64,000 bases of DNA from Deltaproteobacteria bacterium. Its GTDB lineage: Bacteria > Myxococcota_A > Polyangia > Nannocystales > Nannocystaceae. The stretch spans positions 1,364,001-1,428,000 of the forward strand of contig JADJEE010000002.1 of assembly GCA_016709225.1 (NCBI GenBank), in the 5' to 3' direction. A program made the translations under genes and the position numbers. Shown here piece after piece: positions 34,791 through 42,924 of the stretch. The notes below the pieces were generated by a model. The model saw only the letters and a program-made list of their open reading frames with translations, did no database searches and had not been told where the DNA came from. The stretch's first letter is position 1. Each line of letters begins with the position of its first letter.

Positions 34791-35990
34791 TCAACCGACG
34801 GACCGCAACTCGCGGCGACGGAGGCCAACGCCAAACCGGCGCAACGCGCCGCCGTGCCTCGAACGTCGTCGCAGCATGAGCACGACAATGAGCAACCACA
34901 CCCCCGAATGCGCAGACCTGCCCGCCAGCGAACACCCGCCTCCCGAGCTCTCGGCGTCCGCATCACCGCCTGGGTCGGAGCCGGATGAGGTCTCCGAGCT
35001 CGTGTCCGGGAGCGGCTCGAACGCCGCGCCGTCGGGCCAACGGGTGCACGCATTCGGATCCCATCGGTCGTACGCCACCTCACACACGTAGGGGTCGCCC
35101 ACGCAGCTCTCGACGAGAGCCGGCGCCGGATCGAGGCCCACTTCACCGAGTTGGTCGCCGATCGCGTCGCCGTGGCAGCTCGGGAAACTCGTGCGGACGC
35201 CGGACACGAGATCGAGCACCTCGAGCTCGATGCACCCGGGCGACGACAACACAACCGTCGCCTGCGGACCGCTCGTCGCGGGTCGATCGCCGGTTGTCAG
35301 CTCACGCACCGCGAGCAGGGGCGAATCTGCGACGACGACAGGCTCGAACTCGGTCTCGACGTAGAGACGTCCTCGCCCAATCAGCTCCGCGCAGAAGCCC
35401 GTCCCGATCTCCGGGTCGGGCGGCGAGTGGGACGGACAGATGACACCCGGCACGCTTGGCAGGTAGGGCAGCGCGCCGTCGCAGCACACCAATGTCGAGA
35501 GCTCGGGCCGAGGATCGAGCCAGTAGGTTTCCGAAGTCGCGATCGTGAACGCAGGGCGCGGAGCCGTGGGCGTGTCGAGCACGACAAACGGGGAGACGAC
35601 CTCGATCGGCAAGCAGGGCTCCCCTCCCGCTTCGAGGTTCACGTCGACCCTCGCTTCGAAGCTACCAGGGATCCAAGGTTGGCTCGGGCGCCACGTCGCC
35701 GGCGTGAATCCCGAGTGAATTTCCAGTTCGCCATCCACCGGAACACCTGCGTCGTCGGTGATGGACACCGCGACGTGCTCCCACCAACTCTCGTCGATCA
35801 GCCCACCGCTGTAGTCGGCGAGGACGATCACGACAACGCCATCGGATCCGATCTCGGTCAGCGGAAAAAGGACGTCGTGCGGTCGGCTCTCGGTGCAGTA
35901 AGTGCAGTGGCCCGCTCGTGCCTCCGGGATCAGCAGCAATCCAGCGCAGCAGACCAGACCCGCCGCAACACCGCGACCCAACCACACCAT
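34791..35990 (-). CDS. secreted protein with MYXO-CTERM-like C-terminal sorting signal
   Basis: 399 aa. Signal peptide at 1-26 (AAGLVCCAGLLLIPEARAGH). The mature part is rich in Cys and Pro and predicted beta (HCTYCTESRPHDVLFPLTEI, VVVIVLADYSGGLIDESWW, CLPIEVVSPFVVLDTPTAP). After a Ser/Gly/Asp linker comes GGGCSLAGRSAHSGVWLLIV then VLMLRRRSR, i.e. invariant Cys, hydrophobic helix and Arg cluster as in MYXO-CTERM, the myxobacterial signal thought to be processed by a rhombosortase-type protease. A ~20-residue basic tail after the Arg cluster is unusual. Codon use is less GC-biased than in flanking core genes. Confidence 0.75.
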   Translation of the reverse strand: MVWLGRGVAAGLVCCAGLLLIPEARAGHCTYCTESRPHDVLFPLTEIGSDGVVVIVLADYSGGLIDESWWEHVAVSITDDAGVPVDGELEIHSGFTPATWRPSQPWIPGSFEARVDVNLEAGGEPCLPIEVVSPFVVLDTPTAPRPAFTIATSETYWLDPRPELSTLVCCDGALPYLPSVPGVICPSHSPPDPEIGTGFCAELIGRGRLYVETEFEPVVVADSPLLAVRELTTGDRPATSGPQATVVLSSPGCIELEVLDLVSGVRTSFPSCHGDAIGDQLGEVGLDPAPALVESCVGDPYVCEVAYDRWDPNACTRWPDGAAFEPLPDTSSETSSGSDPGGDADAESSGGGCSLAGRSAHSGVWLLIVVLMLRRRSRHGGALRRFGVGLRRRELRSVG

Positions 35991-36296
35991 GGTTCGAGGC
36001 TACACCCCAGAGGGGATCGCAGCAAGCGCGAGTGGATGGCGGATTCGCTCCGCCAATCCGCGACACGATGCAACACGGAGCGAGGCCATCACTGCGCGCG
36101 GCTCGACCTCCCCGATCTCCTGCGCCACCCCGACAACTTCGAGCCGCTGCGGCCGCTACTCGCGCGCGCCTGCTCCAACGGCGCTCGGCAAAGTCGCGCT
36201 GACCCCCGCGCCTCCTGGTCGGCCACTCTCGCCGGCGAGATCACGCGCATGCTGACCGGCGGCAACACCGCTCCGGTCTGTCCAACGAATACGCGT
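35991..36296. other. intergenic stretch without a supported gene
   Basis: 306 bp between a secreted-protein gene and the antitoxin-like ORF. On the plus strand one frame between about 36095 and 36260 reads protein-like (LDLPDLLRHPDNFEPLRPLL, WSATLAGEITRMLTGGN) but has no start or recognisable family; it could be the trace of a dead gene in this decayed region. No hairpin terminator or promoter stands out. Confidence 0.5.
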
Positions 36297-36503
36297 TCAC
36301 CTGCGAGGCGCAGACTCGTCAGGTGCACCAGCTGGTTGGGCCGCAGATTCGGATTCTGCTTCGGGGCCGCGAATGAGCCGTTCGGCGAAGCGCTTCTGCA
36401 TCGCGATGTAGTGCGCGACGAGACGGATCGGGTCGTTACCGAACTCCTCCGAGATCTGGGTCCTCGCGGCTCTCACAGCGTCGATGGCTGGGTCATTCGG
36501 CAT
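36297..36503 (-). CDS. small antitoxin-like partner of a PIN protein
   Basis: 68 aa from ATG 36503 (TTG 36509 is also possible). Sequence begins PNDPAIDAVRAARTQISEEF and continues GNDPIRLVAHYIAMQKRFAE: the D-P-x-x-(D/E)-x-V-R-x-x-R-x-x-(I/Y) opening is found in short proteins encoded right after PIN-domain toxins of the type seen just upstream. No DNA-binding motif is obvious. It overlaps the 3' end of the broken PIN gene by about 11 bp. It may be the orphaned antitoxin of a dead module. Confidence 0.5.
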   Translation of the reverse strand: MPNDPAIDAVRAARTQISEEFGNDPIRLVAHYIAMQKRFAERLIRGPEAESESAAQPAGAPDESAPRR

Positions 36504-36968
36504 CGTCAATACCTCCGAGGAGTTCGAGCGGTGTCACCAACGCAGGATTGAACAAGCCGAGCAACCCGTTGACGCGGCGGATGTGGCCGAACTTGTTTGC
36601 GTTCGCAATGTGCTTGCAGTTCCAAGTCACCAGGAAGTCGCAGCGGTGATACGAAGCAAGTGCGAGATGAAGCGCGTCGCCGACGGGATCGGCAGGCATC
36701 ACGAGGTGGCCTGCACGACCTCGAGAACGGCGGGGTCGATCGCGACCAGTGGCAGGGGAGCAACGAGCTCCAGGCACTGCGGCTTCGCTGCGAACGCCCC
36801 GCGCTCCAGCTCTTCGATGACGGCCACGCTCGTGACCAGCTCGAGCGCTGCGCCTGGCCCTGCCCACCACGCTCGTGTCCAGTCGCGCCTCGCGACCATG
36901 TCGGGCTGTGTGCGGGCCTCGAAGAAGAAGCTCGGGATCGAGGTCTCGACGTAGGCCCGGGCGGTCAC
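36493..36968 (-). pseudogene. PIN-domain (VapC-like) toxin gene with a frameshift
   Basis: From a GTG at 36968 the first frame reads AYVETSIPSFFFEARTQPDM (first PIN Asp replaced by Glu-Thr as in this subfamily), RRDWTRAWWAG, ELVTSVAVIEELERG and VLEVVQATS, then stops at 36699. The family continues immediately in another frame: HLVMPADPVGDALHLALASY, CDFLVTWNCKHIANANKFGH and PALVTPLELLGGIDD, ending at 36493. The TWNC-HIANA block is diagnostic of this PIN subfamily. One missing base (or two extra) near 36700 explains it. As sequenced the RNase would lack its C-terminal active-site half, so it is probably inactive. Confidence 0.78.
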
Positions 36969-37159
36969 TGCGTTCTAGGGTAGCCGCTAGCGTGGTCCGG
37001 TGCCGGTTGATCACGTCCGAGCGCCGGGCGGGCCGGCGCGGGCTCGAGCGTTGAGTCCTCCTCGGGCGCCTGCCGCCGCTGGGCCGCCCGGGGCCCCACT
37101 CTTGCCGGCCGCGCGGGCGTCGCCATTTGCGTCGAGCCCGTGCTCGCGGCAACGGCCTC

Positions 37160-37378
37160 GGTACGCGCTCGTACGCCGCTTTGCTTTGGAGGGGGGAGTC
37201 CGCGATCGAGGAGCGGAGCCGAGCTCCGAGCAGCTGTCCGCACCGAACGTCCGAGGAGCTCGAGTCGATGATCGTGGCGGAGCGCAAAGCCCGGCGCTGG
37301 GGCGCGCGGAAGCTCTTGCGCGTGCTTGCCGACCGGCACCCGAACATCGAATAGCCGGCGCGCAGCACTGTCGACGAG
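37160..37378 (+). pseudogene. IS481-type transposase remnant with a nonsense codon
   Basis: Protein-like text IEERSRAPSSCPHRTSEELE followed by IVAERKARRWGARKLLRVLA and DRHPNIE, matching the N-terminal HTH part of IS481-family transposases (…RSRAPxxxPxxT…, WGxRKL, RxP). The next codon is TAG where the family has Trp (I-E-W-P-A-x-S-T), and P-A-R-S-T-V-D-E continues in frame to 37378. So a TGG-to-TAG mutation is likely, and the catalytic DDE part is absent. The match ends exactly where the inverted ISL3 remnant begins. Confidence 0.7.
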
Positions 37379-37601
37379 TCTTCATCTGCATCGTGTCGAG
37401 GTGACGCCACTTCCGCTCGCGCGTGTCGTGCCTGCCGCACGGCTTGAAGCAACTCGGGCACTTCAGTTCCTCGTCATCGTCGACCGCCACGCGCACGATG
37501 ACCTCTCGCGCCTGCATGTCGAGCGCGACCCCCTCCACGCCCCACGGCCTCGTGATCCCCAGAAGCCTTCGCGTACAGCTCTCGGTTTTGCACCCCTTCA
37601 C
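37377..37601 (-). pseudogene. ISL3-type transposase N-terminal fragment
   Basis: Frame from about 37601 downward reads LLGITRPWGVEGVALDMQAR, KCPSCFKPCGRHDTRERKW and RHLDTMQMKT: the N-terminal region of ISL3-family transposases with the zinc-finger C-P-x-C and the R-H-L-D motif. After MQMKT similarity stops abruptly at 37377, abutting the IS481 remnant. The DDE catalytic domain is missing. No terminal inverted repeats were found around it. Confidence 0.72.
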
Positions 37602-37709
37602 GGTACCCGACCCTCGGCCCGACTCGCCAATCATCAGACCACGCCCGCGACTACGCTCTTTCCACACGACTTCCGGAAGAACCTCTATTCATCGAGGACA
37701 TGGAAACTC

Positions 37710-38141
37710 CTAGCTGTCGCCGCAGCACGGGTGATCGATCGTGCACGTTGACATTGCGGTCCACTCCGCCCAACAGGGGCGCTCATCAGGCGGTGGTGGC
37801 GTAGATGCGTCGGCGAAGTAGGCGTGCTGTTCTTCGCACGAAAGCGCGAGTACGCACGCACTGACGGCCTCCCATTCCGATACACACGCGTCTGTCTCCG
37901 TCTTTTCCTGGTAACCCCAACCCCAGGCGAGGGCTCCATCCGCGGTCGCGCACTCGCGCACACACCCGCTCTCGTTCTCATATGCCTCACTCGGGCCATA
38001 CCCGCACACAGGATCCGCCTGGACTCGGCACCACGCTTCACACGATTGCAATCGATGCTGGATGAACTCGGGATCCTTGTCGACTGTCGGTTTGCAGCCG
38101 AACGCAACGGCTGCCAGATAGAGCTTTGTCCACGCGCGCAT
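37710..38141 (-). CDS. small Cys-rich lipoprotein
   Basis: 143 aa from ATG 38141, chosen because AAGGAG lies five bases upstream, one of the clearest ribosome sites here. Signal MRAWTKLYLAAVAFGC gives a lipobox AFGC. The mature part has about ten Cys (CEAWCRVQADPVCGYG, SGCVRECATADG, DACVSEWEAVSACVLALSC, RPCWAEWTAMSTC) in helical context, common in myxobacterial lipoproteins. Function unknown. A weak promoter-like pair (TTGACG at 38187-38192, TGCTAG at 38166-38171, 15-bp spacing) lies upstream. The 271 bp from 38142 to 38412 hold nothing else I can name. Confidence 0.7.
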   Translation of the reverse strand: MRAWTKLYLAAVAFGCKPTVDKDPEFIQHRLQSCEAWCRVQADPVCGYGPSEAYENESGCVRECATADGALAWGWGYQEKTETDACVSEWEAVSACVLALSCEEQHAYFADASTPPPPDERPCWAEWTAMSTCTIDHPCCGDS

Positions 38142-38412
38142 TGCAACTCCTTGCAAGACAACCGACTAGCACGCGCCCAAAAACCGCGTCAACCTCAAAA
38201 CCAGCGGCCTTTCGGCCACCCGACGCGGGCGCGGCGGTCGCGCCGGTTGGGCCGTGCCGATCCGATCCGAGCTTGACGGAGTGAACCGCCCCAGAACATT
38301 CCGGAGGGTTGGCGGTTAAGCGTTTTGATCTGCGAACGGCTGCGAGCAGGCGGGGACGGTTCCCGGCGGCTGAGGGCGAGGAAGTGAGGGTCGTTACGCC
38401 CCCTCACCCCCC

Positions 38413-40167
38413 TCACCCGCCCACAACCAACGGTGCCGTCGCCGGCGGCAGTTCGAGCTCCGTCCCCACCCGCGCCAGCGGATAGCGCAGAAATCCCCGC
38501 GGCGTCGCGATCAAAAACACCAGCGACGAATCCTCCAGCGGCTGATCGAATCGCACCGAAATCCGCCGCACGAAGCCCGCATCGTCGACCTCGCGCACGG
38601 TCACCCGCGCGCGATCCAATGCAACCTCGGTCCCGACCGGCGGCAACGCGTCGGCGCGGCGGAACAGCTGCTCGACCGGGCCGCGCAGCATCGCGCCCTG
38701 CACCACCGTGAGATCGAAGCCGACGCTCGAGGTGCGATGCAGGCGATGCGGGCCCGGGGCCAATGACAGCACCGTCCACGCGCGCGGCAGCGGATGGCCA
38801 TGCAGGTGTCGCAGCAGCGGCGGATACAGCAGCGTCATCGGATCGGCGGCCGCGAACACCACCACGTGCTGCTGCGGCAGCGCATCGTCGTCGACCGGCA
38901 TCGCCAGCGCCGCACGCTCGCCCGCGGCGGCAAATGCCGCGATGTCGCCCAGCTCGCGGCGGCCCCACAGCGACGCCAGGCCCACGTGCGCCACCACCAG
39001 CAGCGCCGCCAGCCCCATGCGAGCACCTCGGACCACGCGCGCACCATCGTCGCGCCACGCCTGCGCACCATCCAGCACCAGGCCCGCGATCAATACGTGC
39101 GCCGGCAATGACGCCACCAGCAGCAGGCGCGCCGAGGGGAACGCCGACACCACCGGGATCACCGCCAGCACGCTGGCCCACGCCGCCCACCGCAGCTGCG
39201 GCCGCGTGCGCACCAGCATCCGCGCGCGGCCATACAGCAGCACCACCGCGAGCAGCCCCGCGACCGCCTGCCACCGCAGCGCCGACGACGAGAACGCCAG
39301 CGTGCCGGTCGGCAGCGCCAGGCCGAGGTCCGCCAGCAACGCCGGCAATCGCACCTGCGCCGCGGCCAACCACGCCCCCGGCTCGCCCAGCGGATCGACA
39401 TAGATCGCCGAGTGCTGCCCGCCGTAGCCCAGCCCGCGATGCAGCAGCGCCCATGCGAGCACCACCGCGAACACACCCGCGAGCGCCCGTCGACGATCAG
39501 GACCCGCCGGCATCGTCAGCTCGTGCGCCAGCAACAGCGCCACGATGCACAACGCGTACTCCCCGGCCGCGAACGACAGCGCCAGCATCACCAGCGACCA
39601 CGCCCGCGTGCGTGCGCCACCCTCGTCGCGCCAGCGCAGGTGGGCCTCGAAGGCCACCAGCCCGAAGCACGCCGCCACGATCGCGTTGCGGTTCGCCAGC
39701 CACGCCAACGGCTGCACGTGACTCTCGTCGAGCACCCACAGCGCGAATGCCAGCAGTGCCCACGGGGTCGGCAGCAGCCGTCGCAGCAGCCGTGCACCCG
39801 CCAGCAGCATCGCCGTCCACCACAGCAGCGAGTGCACGTGGTGCAGCACGTACGCGTCTCCGAACACCGCGCCATCGAACGCGACCAGCAGGCTCGACAG
39901 CGGGCGGAACGTCGACAGCCGCAGCTGCGGGTCCGACCACCACGGCAACGACCCGGCCGCGGTCAGCCGCTGCACCTCCGCCGGGTCGCCATCGACGAAG
40001 CTGAAGAGATCCCAGGGGGCGCGCGCGACCGCGTAGCTGCCGTCCAGCATCGCGCGCTGGGCGATGTCGTCCATCACCGGCCCGATCGCGATCGCGTCGA
40101 TGCGCAGCGCGATGCCGAGGATGACGATGACCCCGATCGCGACGCGCACGCGCTGCTGTGGTGTCAT
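38413..40167 (-). CDS. polytopic membrane protein, GT-C-like
   Basis: 584 aa from ATG 40167. About ten hydrophobic helices, the first at 9-27 (RVAIGVIVILGIALRIDAIA), others around 105-125, 150-170, 185-225, 235-255, 290-315, 330-375. The first loop carries paired acidic residues (GPVMDDIAQRAML) where GT-C glycosyltransferases have their catalytic Asp, and a long C-terminal soluble domain (about 400-584) follows. This suggests a lipid-linked sugar transferase of the PMT/ArnT type, but no signature is decisive. Divergent from the ECF sigma gene, about 205 bp apart. Confidence 0.62.
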   Translation of the reverse strand: MTPQQRVRVAIGVIVILGIALRIDAIAIGPVMDDIAQRAMLDGSYAVARAPWDLFSFVDGDPAEVQRLTAAGSLPWWSDPQLRLSTFRPLSSLLVAFDGAVFGDAYVLHHVHSLLWWTAMLLAGARLLRRLLPTPWALLAFALWVLDESHVQPLAWLANRNAIVAACFGLVAFEAHLRWRDEGGARTRAWSLVMLALSFAAGEYALCIVALLLAHELTMPAGPDRRRALAGVFAVVLAWALLHRGLGYGGQHSAIYVDPLGEPGAWLAAAQVRLPALLADLGLALPTGTLAFSSSALRWQAVAGLLAVVLLYGRARMLVRTRPQLRWAAWASVLAVIPVVSAFPSARLLLVASLPAHVLIAGLVLDGAQAWRDDGARVVRGARMGLAALLVVAHVGLASLWGRRELGDIAAFAAAGERAALAMPVDDDALPQQHVVVFAAADPMTLLYPPLLRHLHGHPLPRAWTVLSLAPGPHRLHRTSSVGFDLTVVQGAMLRGPVEQLFRRADALPPVGTEVALDRARVTVREVDDAGFVRRISVRFDQPLEDSSLVFLIATPRGFLRYPLARVGTELELPPATAPLVVGG

Positions 40168-40374
40168 CCCCGTCAACGACCCGCCCGCGCAGTCTGCCTG
40201 CCCGCGACCGCCACGGCCAACGCCCCACGAGGGCCCCCTCGCCTGCAGCGCCGCACGCGCGCGGGTGCGGTCTGCACGGCCCGACCGGCGGCCCATCACC
40301 CCGCAGCCGCCCGTGGCCCTGCGGTTTGGACGAAACCCCGGATCCCCGCGGCGAGCTGCCCGTATCCTACGATC

Positions 40375-41037
40375 GTGGGTGATCGCGATGATGCTGGAAC
40401 CCCCGGCGCCGGCGCCCGTGCAACCGACCCGGTGAGCGTGGCTGCCCCGATCCCGCCCGACGGTGCGAAGGACCGCTTCCCCGAGCTGGACGAGCTGACC
40501 GTGGCCAGCGCCCAGCGGGGCAGCACCCGCGCCAAGCGTGCGTTGGTGGATCGCTACCAGCGGCCGGTGCTGGCCCTGATCTCGCGCCTCTTGCGGGGCT
40601 ACGGCGATTCCGCGCTGGTCGAGGACGTCGCGCAGGAGACCTTCTTGCGGGTGTTCCGCGCGTTGCCGCGCTTCGATCGCGACGGACCGGCGCGGCTGTC
40701 GACGTGGATCCTGACCATCGCGTGTCACCGCAGCATCGACGAGCTGCGTCGGCGTCGGATCGAGTCCAGCCCGCTCGAGTCGGGCCCGGGTGAGGTCGCC
40801 GCCAACGACCGCGCCGACGAGAACGCCGAGCGCCGCATGCTCTCGCGGCTGCTCGATCGCGCGATCGATGGCCTGTCGCCGGAGTACAAGGCGACCTTCG
40901 TCCTGCGCGAGGTCCACGGGCTCGAGTACACCGAGATCGCGCAGATCCTCGAGATCGATCTCGGCACCGTGAAGTCGCGCCTCAACCGTGCCCGCACGCG
41001 ACTGCGCGAGGCGCTGTCGGAGGTGTACCGTGCGTGA
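40375..41037 (+). CDS. ECF-type RNA polymerase sigma factor
   Basis: About 220 aa from GTG 40375 (GTG 40432 or 40438 would also fit). Region 2 (LVDRYQRPVLALISRLLRGY, VEDVAQETFLRVFRALPRFD, STWILTIACHRSIDELRRRR) and region 4 (LSPEYKATFVLREVHGLEYT, EIAQILEIDLGTVKSRLNRA) are complete. It belongs to the general RpoE-like ECF group. The next gene, a membrane anti-sigma-like protein, begins inside its 3' end (8-bp overlap), the usual sigma/anti-sigma arrangement. Confidence 0.92.
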   Translation: MGDRDDAGTPGAGARATDPVSVAAPIPPDGAKDRFPELDELTVASAQRGSTRAKRALVDRYQRPVLALISRLLRGYGDSALVEDVAQETFLRVFRALPRFDRDGPARLSTWILTIACHRSIDELRRRRIESSPLESGPGEVAANDRADENAERRMLSRLLDRAIDGLSPEYKATFVLREVHGLEYTEIAQILEIDLGTVKSRLNRARTRLREALSEVYRA

Positions 41038-42856
41038 GGGCGACGACGACGGCTTCGAGCCCTCGGCGCTGGAGCTCGACGAGCTCGAGACCCGCGCGCT
41101 CGCGGCGTGGCTCGAGGACGGCGCCGAGGTGCTCGACACCGACGCCGACGATCGCGAGCTGCCGCTGCCGGGCGGCGTGCTGCCCGGCTTCGCCGAGCGG
41201 GTGCTCGCCGCCGAGTCGACGCTGGTGCCGGTGCCGGTCATCGTCGACGTCGAGGACGATCCGCCGGCGCTGACGCCCGCGCGCGCGCCGAGCCGTTGGT
41301 CGCTGCGACTTGGTGCGGTGGCGCTCGCGGCCGGCCTGGGCGGCGCGTGGTGGCTCGGCGCCGCTTCGGGGCACCCACCGGCGAACCCCGAGGGTGACAC
41401 CGCGACCGGCGTGGCGGGTGAGCTCGCCGACGAGCCGCCGCAGGAGATCGCCGCGCCACCGCCGGTGCCGATGCCCGCCGATCTCGACCTGCAGATCGCC
41501 GACTACATTCGCGACTACGGCCGACACTTCGGACCGACCTTCGAGTTCCACGGCGCGATCCTCATCGCCCGCGACGGCAAGGTCCAGTATCGCCACGGCT
41601 TCGGTAGCGCCGATCCGGCGCACGCGCGCCCCAACACCCCCGCGACGCAGTTCCGGCTCGGCATGCTCACCGAGCAGTTCACCGCGGCCGCGATCCTGCA
41701 GCTGCGCGACGGCGGCATGCTCGAGCTCGACGACACCGTTGCCGAGCACCTGCCGAACTTCCCCAACGGCCGCCGCATCACGATCGAGAACCTGCTCGAT
41801 CACACCTCGGGCCTGCCCAACTACACCGACCTGCCCAACTTCCACCGCTGGAAGGCGCTGCCCCACCGCACCGAGGAGATGCTCGGGCGCTTCTCGGAGC
41901 TGCCGCTGGAGTTCGCGCCGGGCACCGACTTCAACCCCACCAACTCGGGCTACTTCGTGCTCGGGGCGATCATCGAGCGCGTGAGCGGGCTCGGCTACGG
42001 CGAGTACATGCAGCGGTTCGTGTTCGAGCCCGCGGGCATGACCGCGAGCGCGTTCGGGGATCACTACGACGGCGGCAATCAGGCGCTCGGCAACGTGTGG
42101 AACGTCGAGGAGCAGCTGGAGCCGCCCGACCCCATCGACATGTCCGTGTTCGGCGGCGCCGGCGGGTTGGTTTCGACCGTCGAGGATTTCGCGCGGTGGG
42201 ACGCGGCGCTGTACGGCGGCGAGGTGCTCTCGCGCAGCAGTGCCGAGCAGATGCTCGACCCCAATCGCTTCGGCTACGGCTTCGGCTGGTTGGTCGGCGA
42301 GGCCTACGGGCAGCGGGTGGTCAGCTTCCCCGGCGCGATCGACGGCTTCAACGCCGCCGTCATGCGCTTCACCGGCGATCGCACGCTGGTGGTCGTGCTC
42401 GCGAACACCGAGGTCGTGCCGGCGGGTCGCATCGCGGAGGACATCGCGATGATGGTCTACGGCGAGCGACCGTCGCCGCGCATCGAGTACCCCGAGGTCC
42501 AGGTCGCGCCGGGCACGTTCTCGCGCTACGTCGGCACCTTCGGCATCACCGACGAGACCGTACGCGTGCTCGGCGACGGGGCTGACGACGCCCAGCTCGA
42601 GCCGCTGCAGACCGTCTACGTGAAGCAGATCGGCGACCGCCTGTACCTCGACATCCCCGGCCACGGCTCGACGTGGATGCACCCGATGGGGCGGCACCGC
42701 TTCTTCTTCAAGGACAACAGCGGCAACTTCCTCACGTTCACGACCCGTGAGCGGGACGCCGGCGGTCCTGCGACCGCGCTGGTGGTGAACTTCGGCGAGG
42801 CCGAGCTCGAGCTGCAGCGCAAGGACGAGGAGCCCCTCGTGGCCGTCGAGCGGTAG
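41030..42856 (+). CDS. transmembrane anti-sigma-like protein with inactive beta-lactamase-fold domain
   Basis: 608 aa from GTG 41030. Residues 1-88 are acidic and helical with LPGFAERVLAAE, as in anti-sigma domains of this phylum; one TM at about 92-110; a linker; then a PF00144 serine beta-lactamase/PBP-like domain (about 165-490) and a C-terminal lipocalin-like part. The domain fold is well kept (ATQFRLGMLTEQFTAAAILQ, TIENLLDHTSGLPNYTDLP, SGYFVLGAIIERVSG). But the catalytic S-x-x-K is M212-L-T-E215, the Y-x-N is P303-T-N, and the H/K-x-G is F433-P-G. It therefore cannot acylate as these enzymes do. It probably holds the sigma factor and senses an envelope ligand outside. Confidence 0.8.
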   Translation: MREGDDDGFEPSALELDELETRALAAWLEDGAEVLDTDADDRELPLPGGVLPGFAERVLAAESTLVPVPVIVDVEDDPPALTPARAPSRWSLRLGAVALAAGLGGAWWLGAASGHPPANPEGDTATGVAGELADEPPQEIAAPPPVPMPADLDLQIADYIRDYGRHFGPTFEFHGAILIARDGKVQYRHGFGSADPAHARPNTPATQFRLGMLTEQFTAAAILQLRDGGMLELDDTVAEHLPNFPNGRRITIENLLDHTSGLPNYTDLPNFHRWKALPHRTEEMLGRFSELPLEFAPGTDFNPTNSGYFVLGAIIERVSGLGYGEYMQRFVFEPAGMTASAFGDHYDGGNQALGNVWNVEEQLEPPDPIDMSVFGGAGGLVSTVEDFARWDAALYGGEVLSRSSAEQMLDPNRFGYGFGWLVGEAYGQRVVSFPGAIDGFNAAVMRFTGDRTLVVVLANTEVVPAGRIAEDIAMMVYGERPSPRIEYPEVQVAPGTFSRYVGTFGITDETVRVLGDGADDAQLEPLQTVYVKQIGDRLYLDIPGHGSTWMHPMGRHRFFFKDNSGNFLTFTTRERDAGGPATALVVNFGEAELELQRKDEEPLVAVER

Positions 42857-42924
42857 CGGCGCGCGCACCGGGCGGGCGAGGCACCGCGGTTGACGCGGTC
42901 GCGCGCGCTGACATAGCGTCGTGG

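Noticed and set aside
34586..34879. 97-aa plus-strand ORF across the tandem repeats
   Set aside because: Its repetitive text is produced by the 23-bp and 30-bp repeats; no start signal or family support, and it runs antisense into the gene at 34791.
38206..38217. GGCCTTTCGGCC hairpin
   Set aside because: Four-base stem only; not credible as a terminator or RNA element on its own.
37824..38276. 150-aa plus-strand ORF
   Set aside because: Antisense to the small lipoprotein gene at 37710-38141, which has a lipobox and a strong ribosome site.
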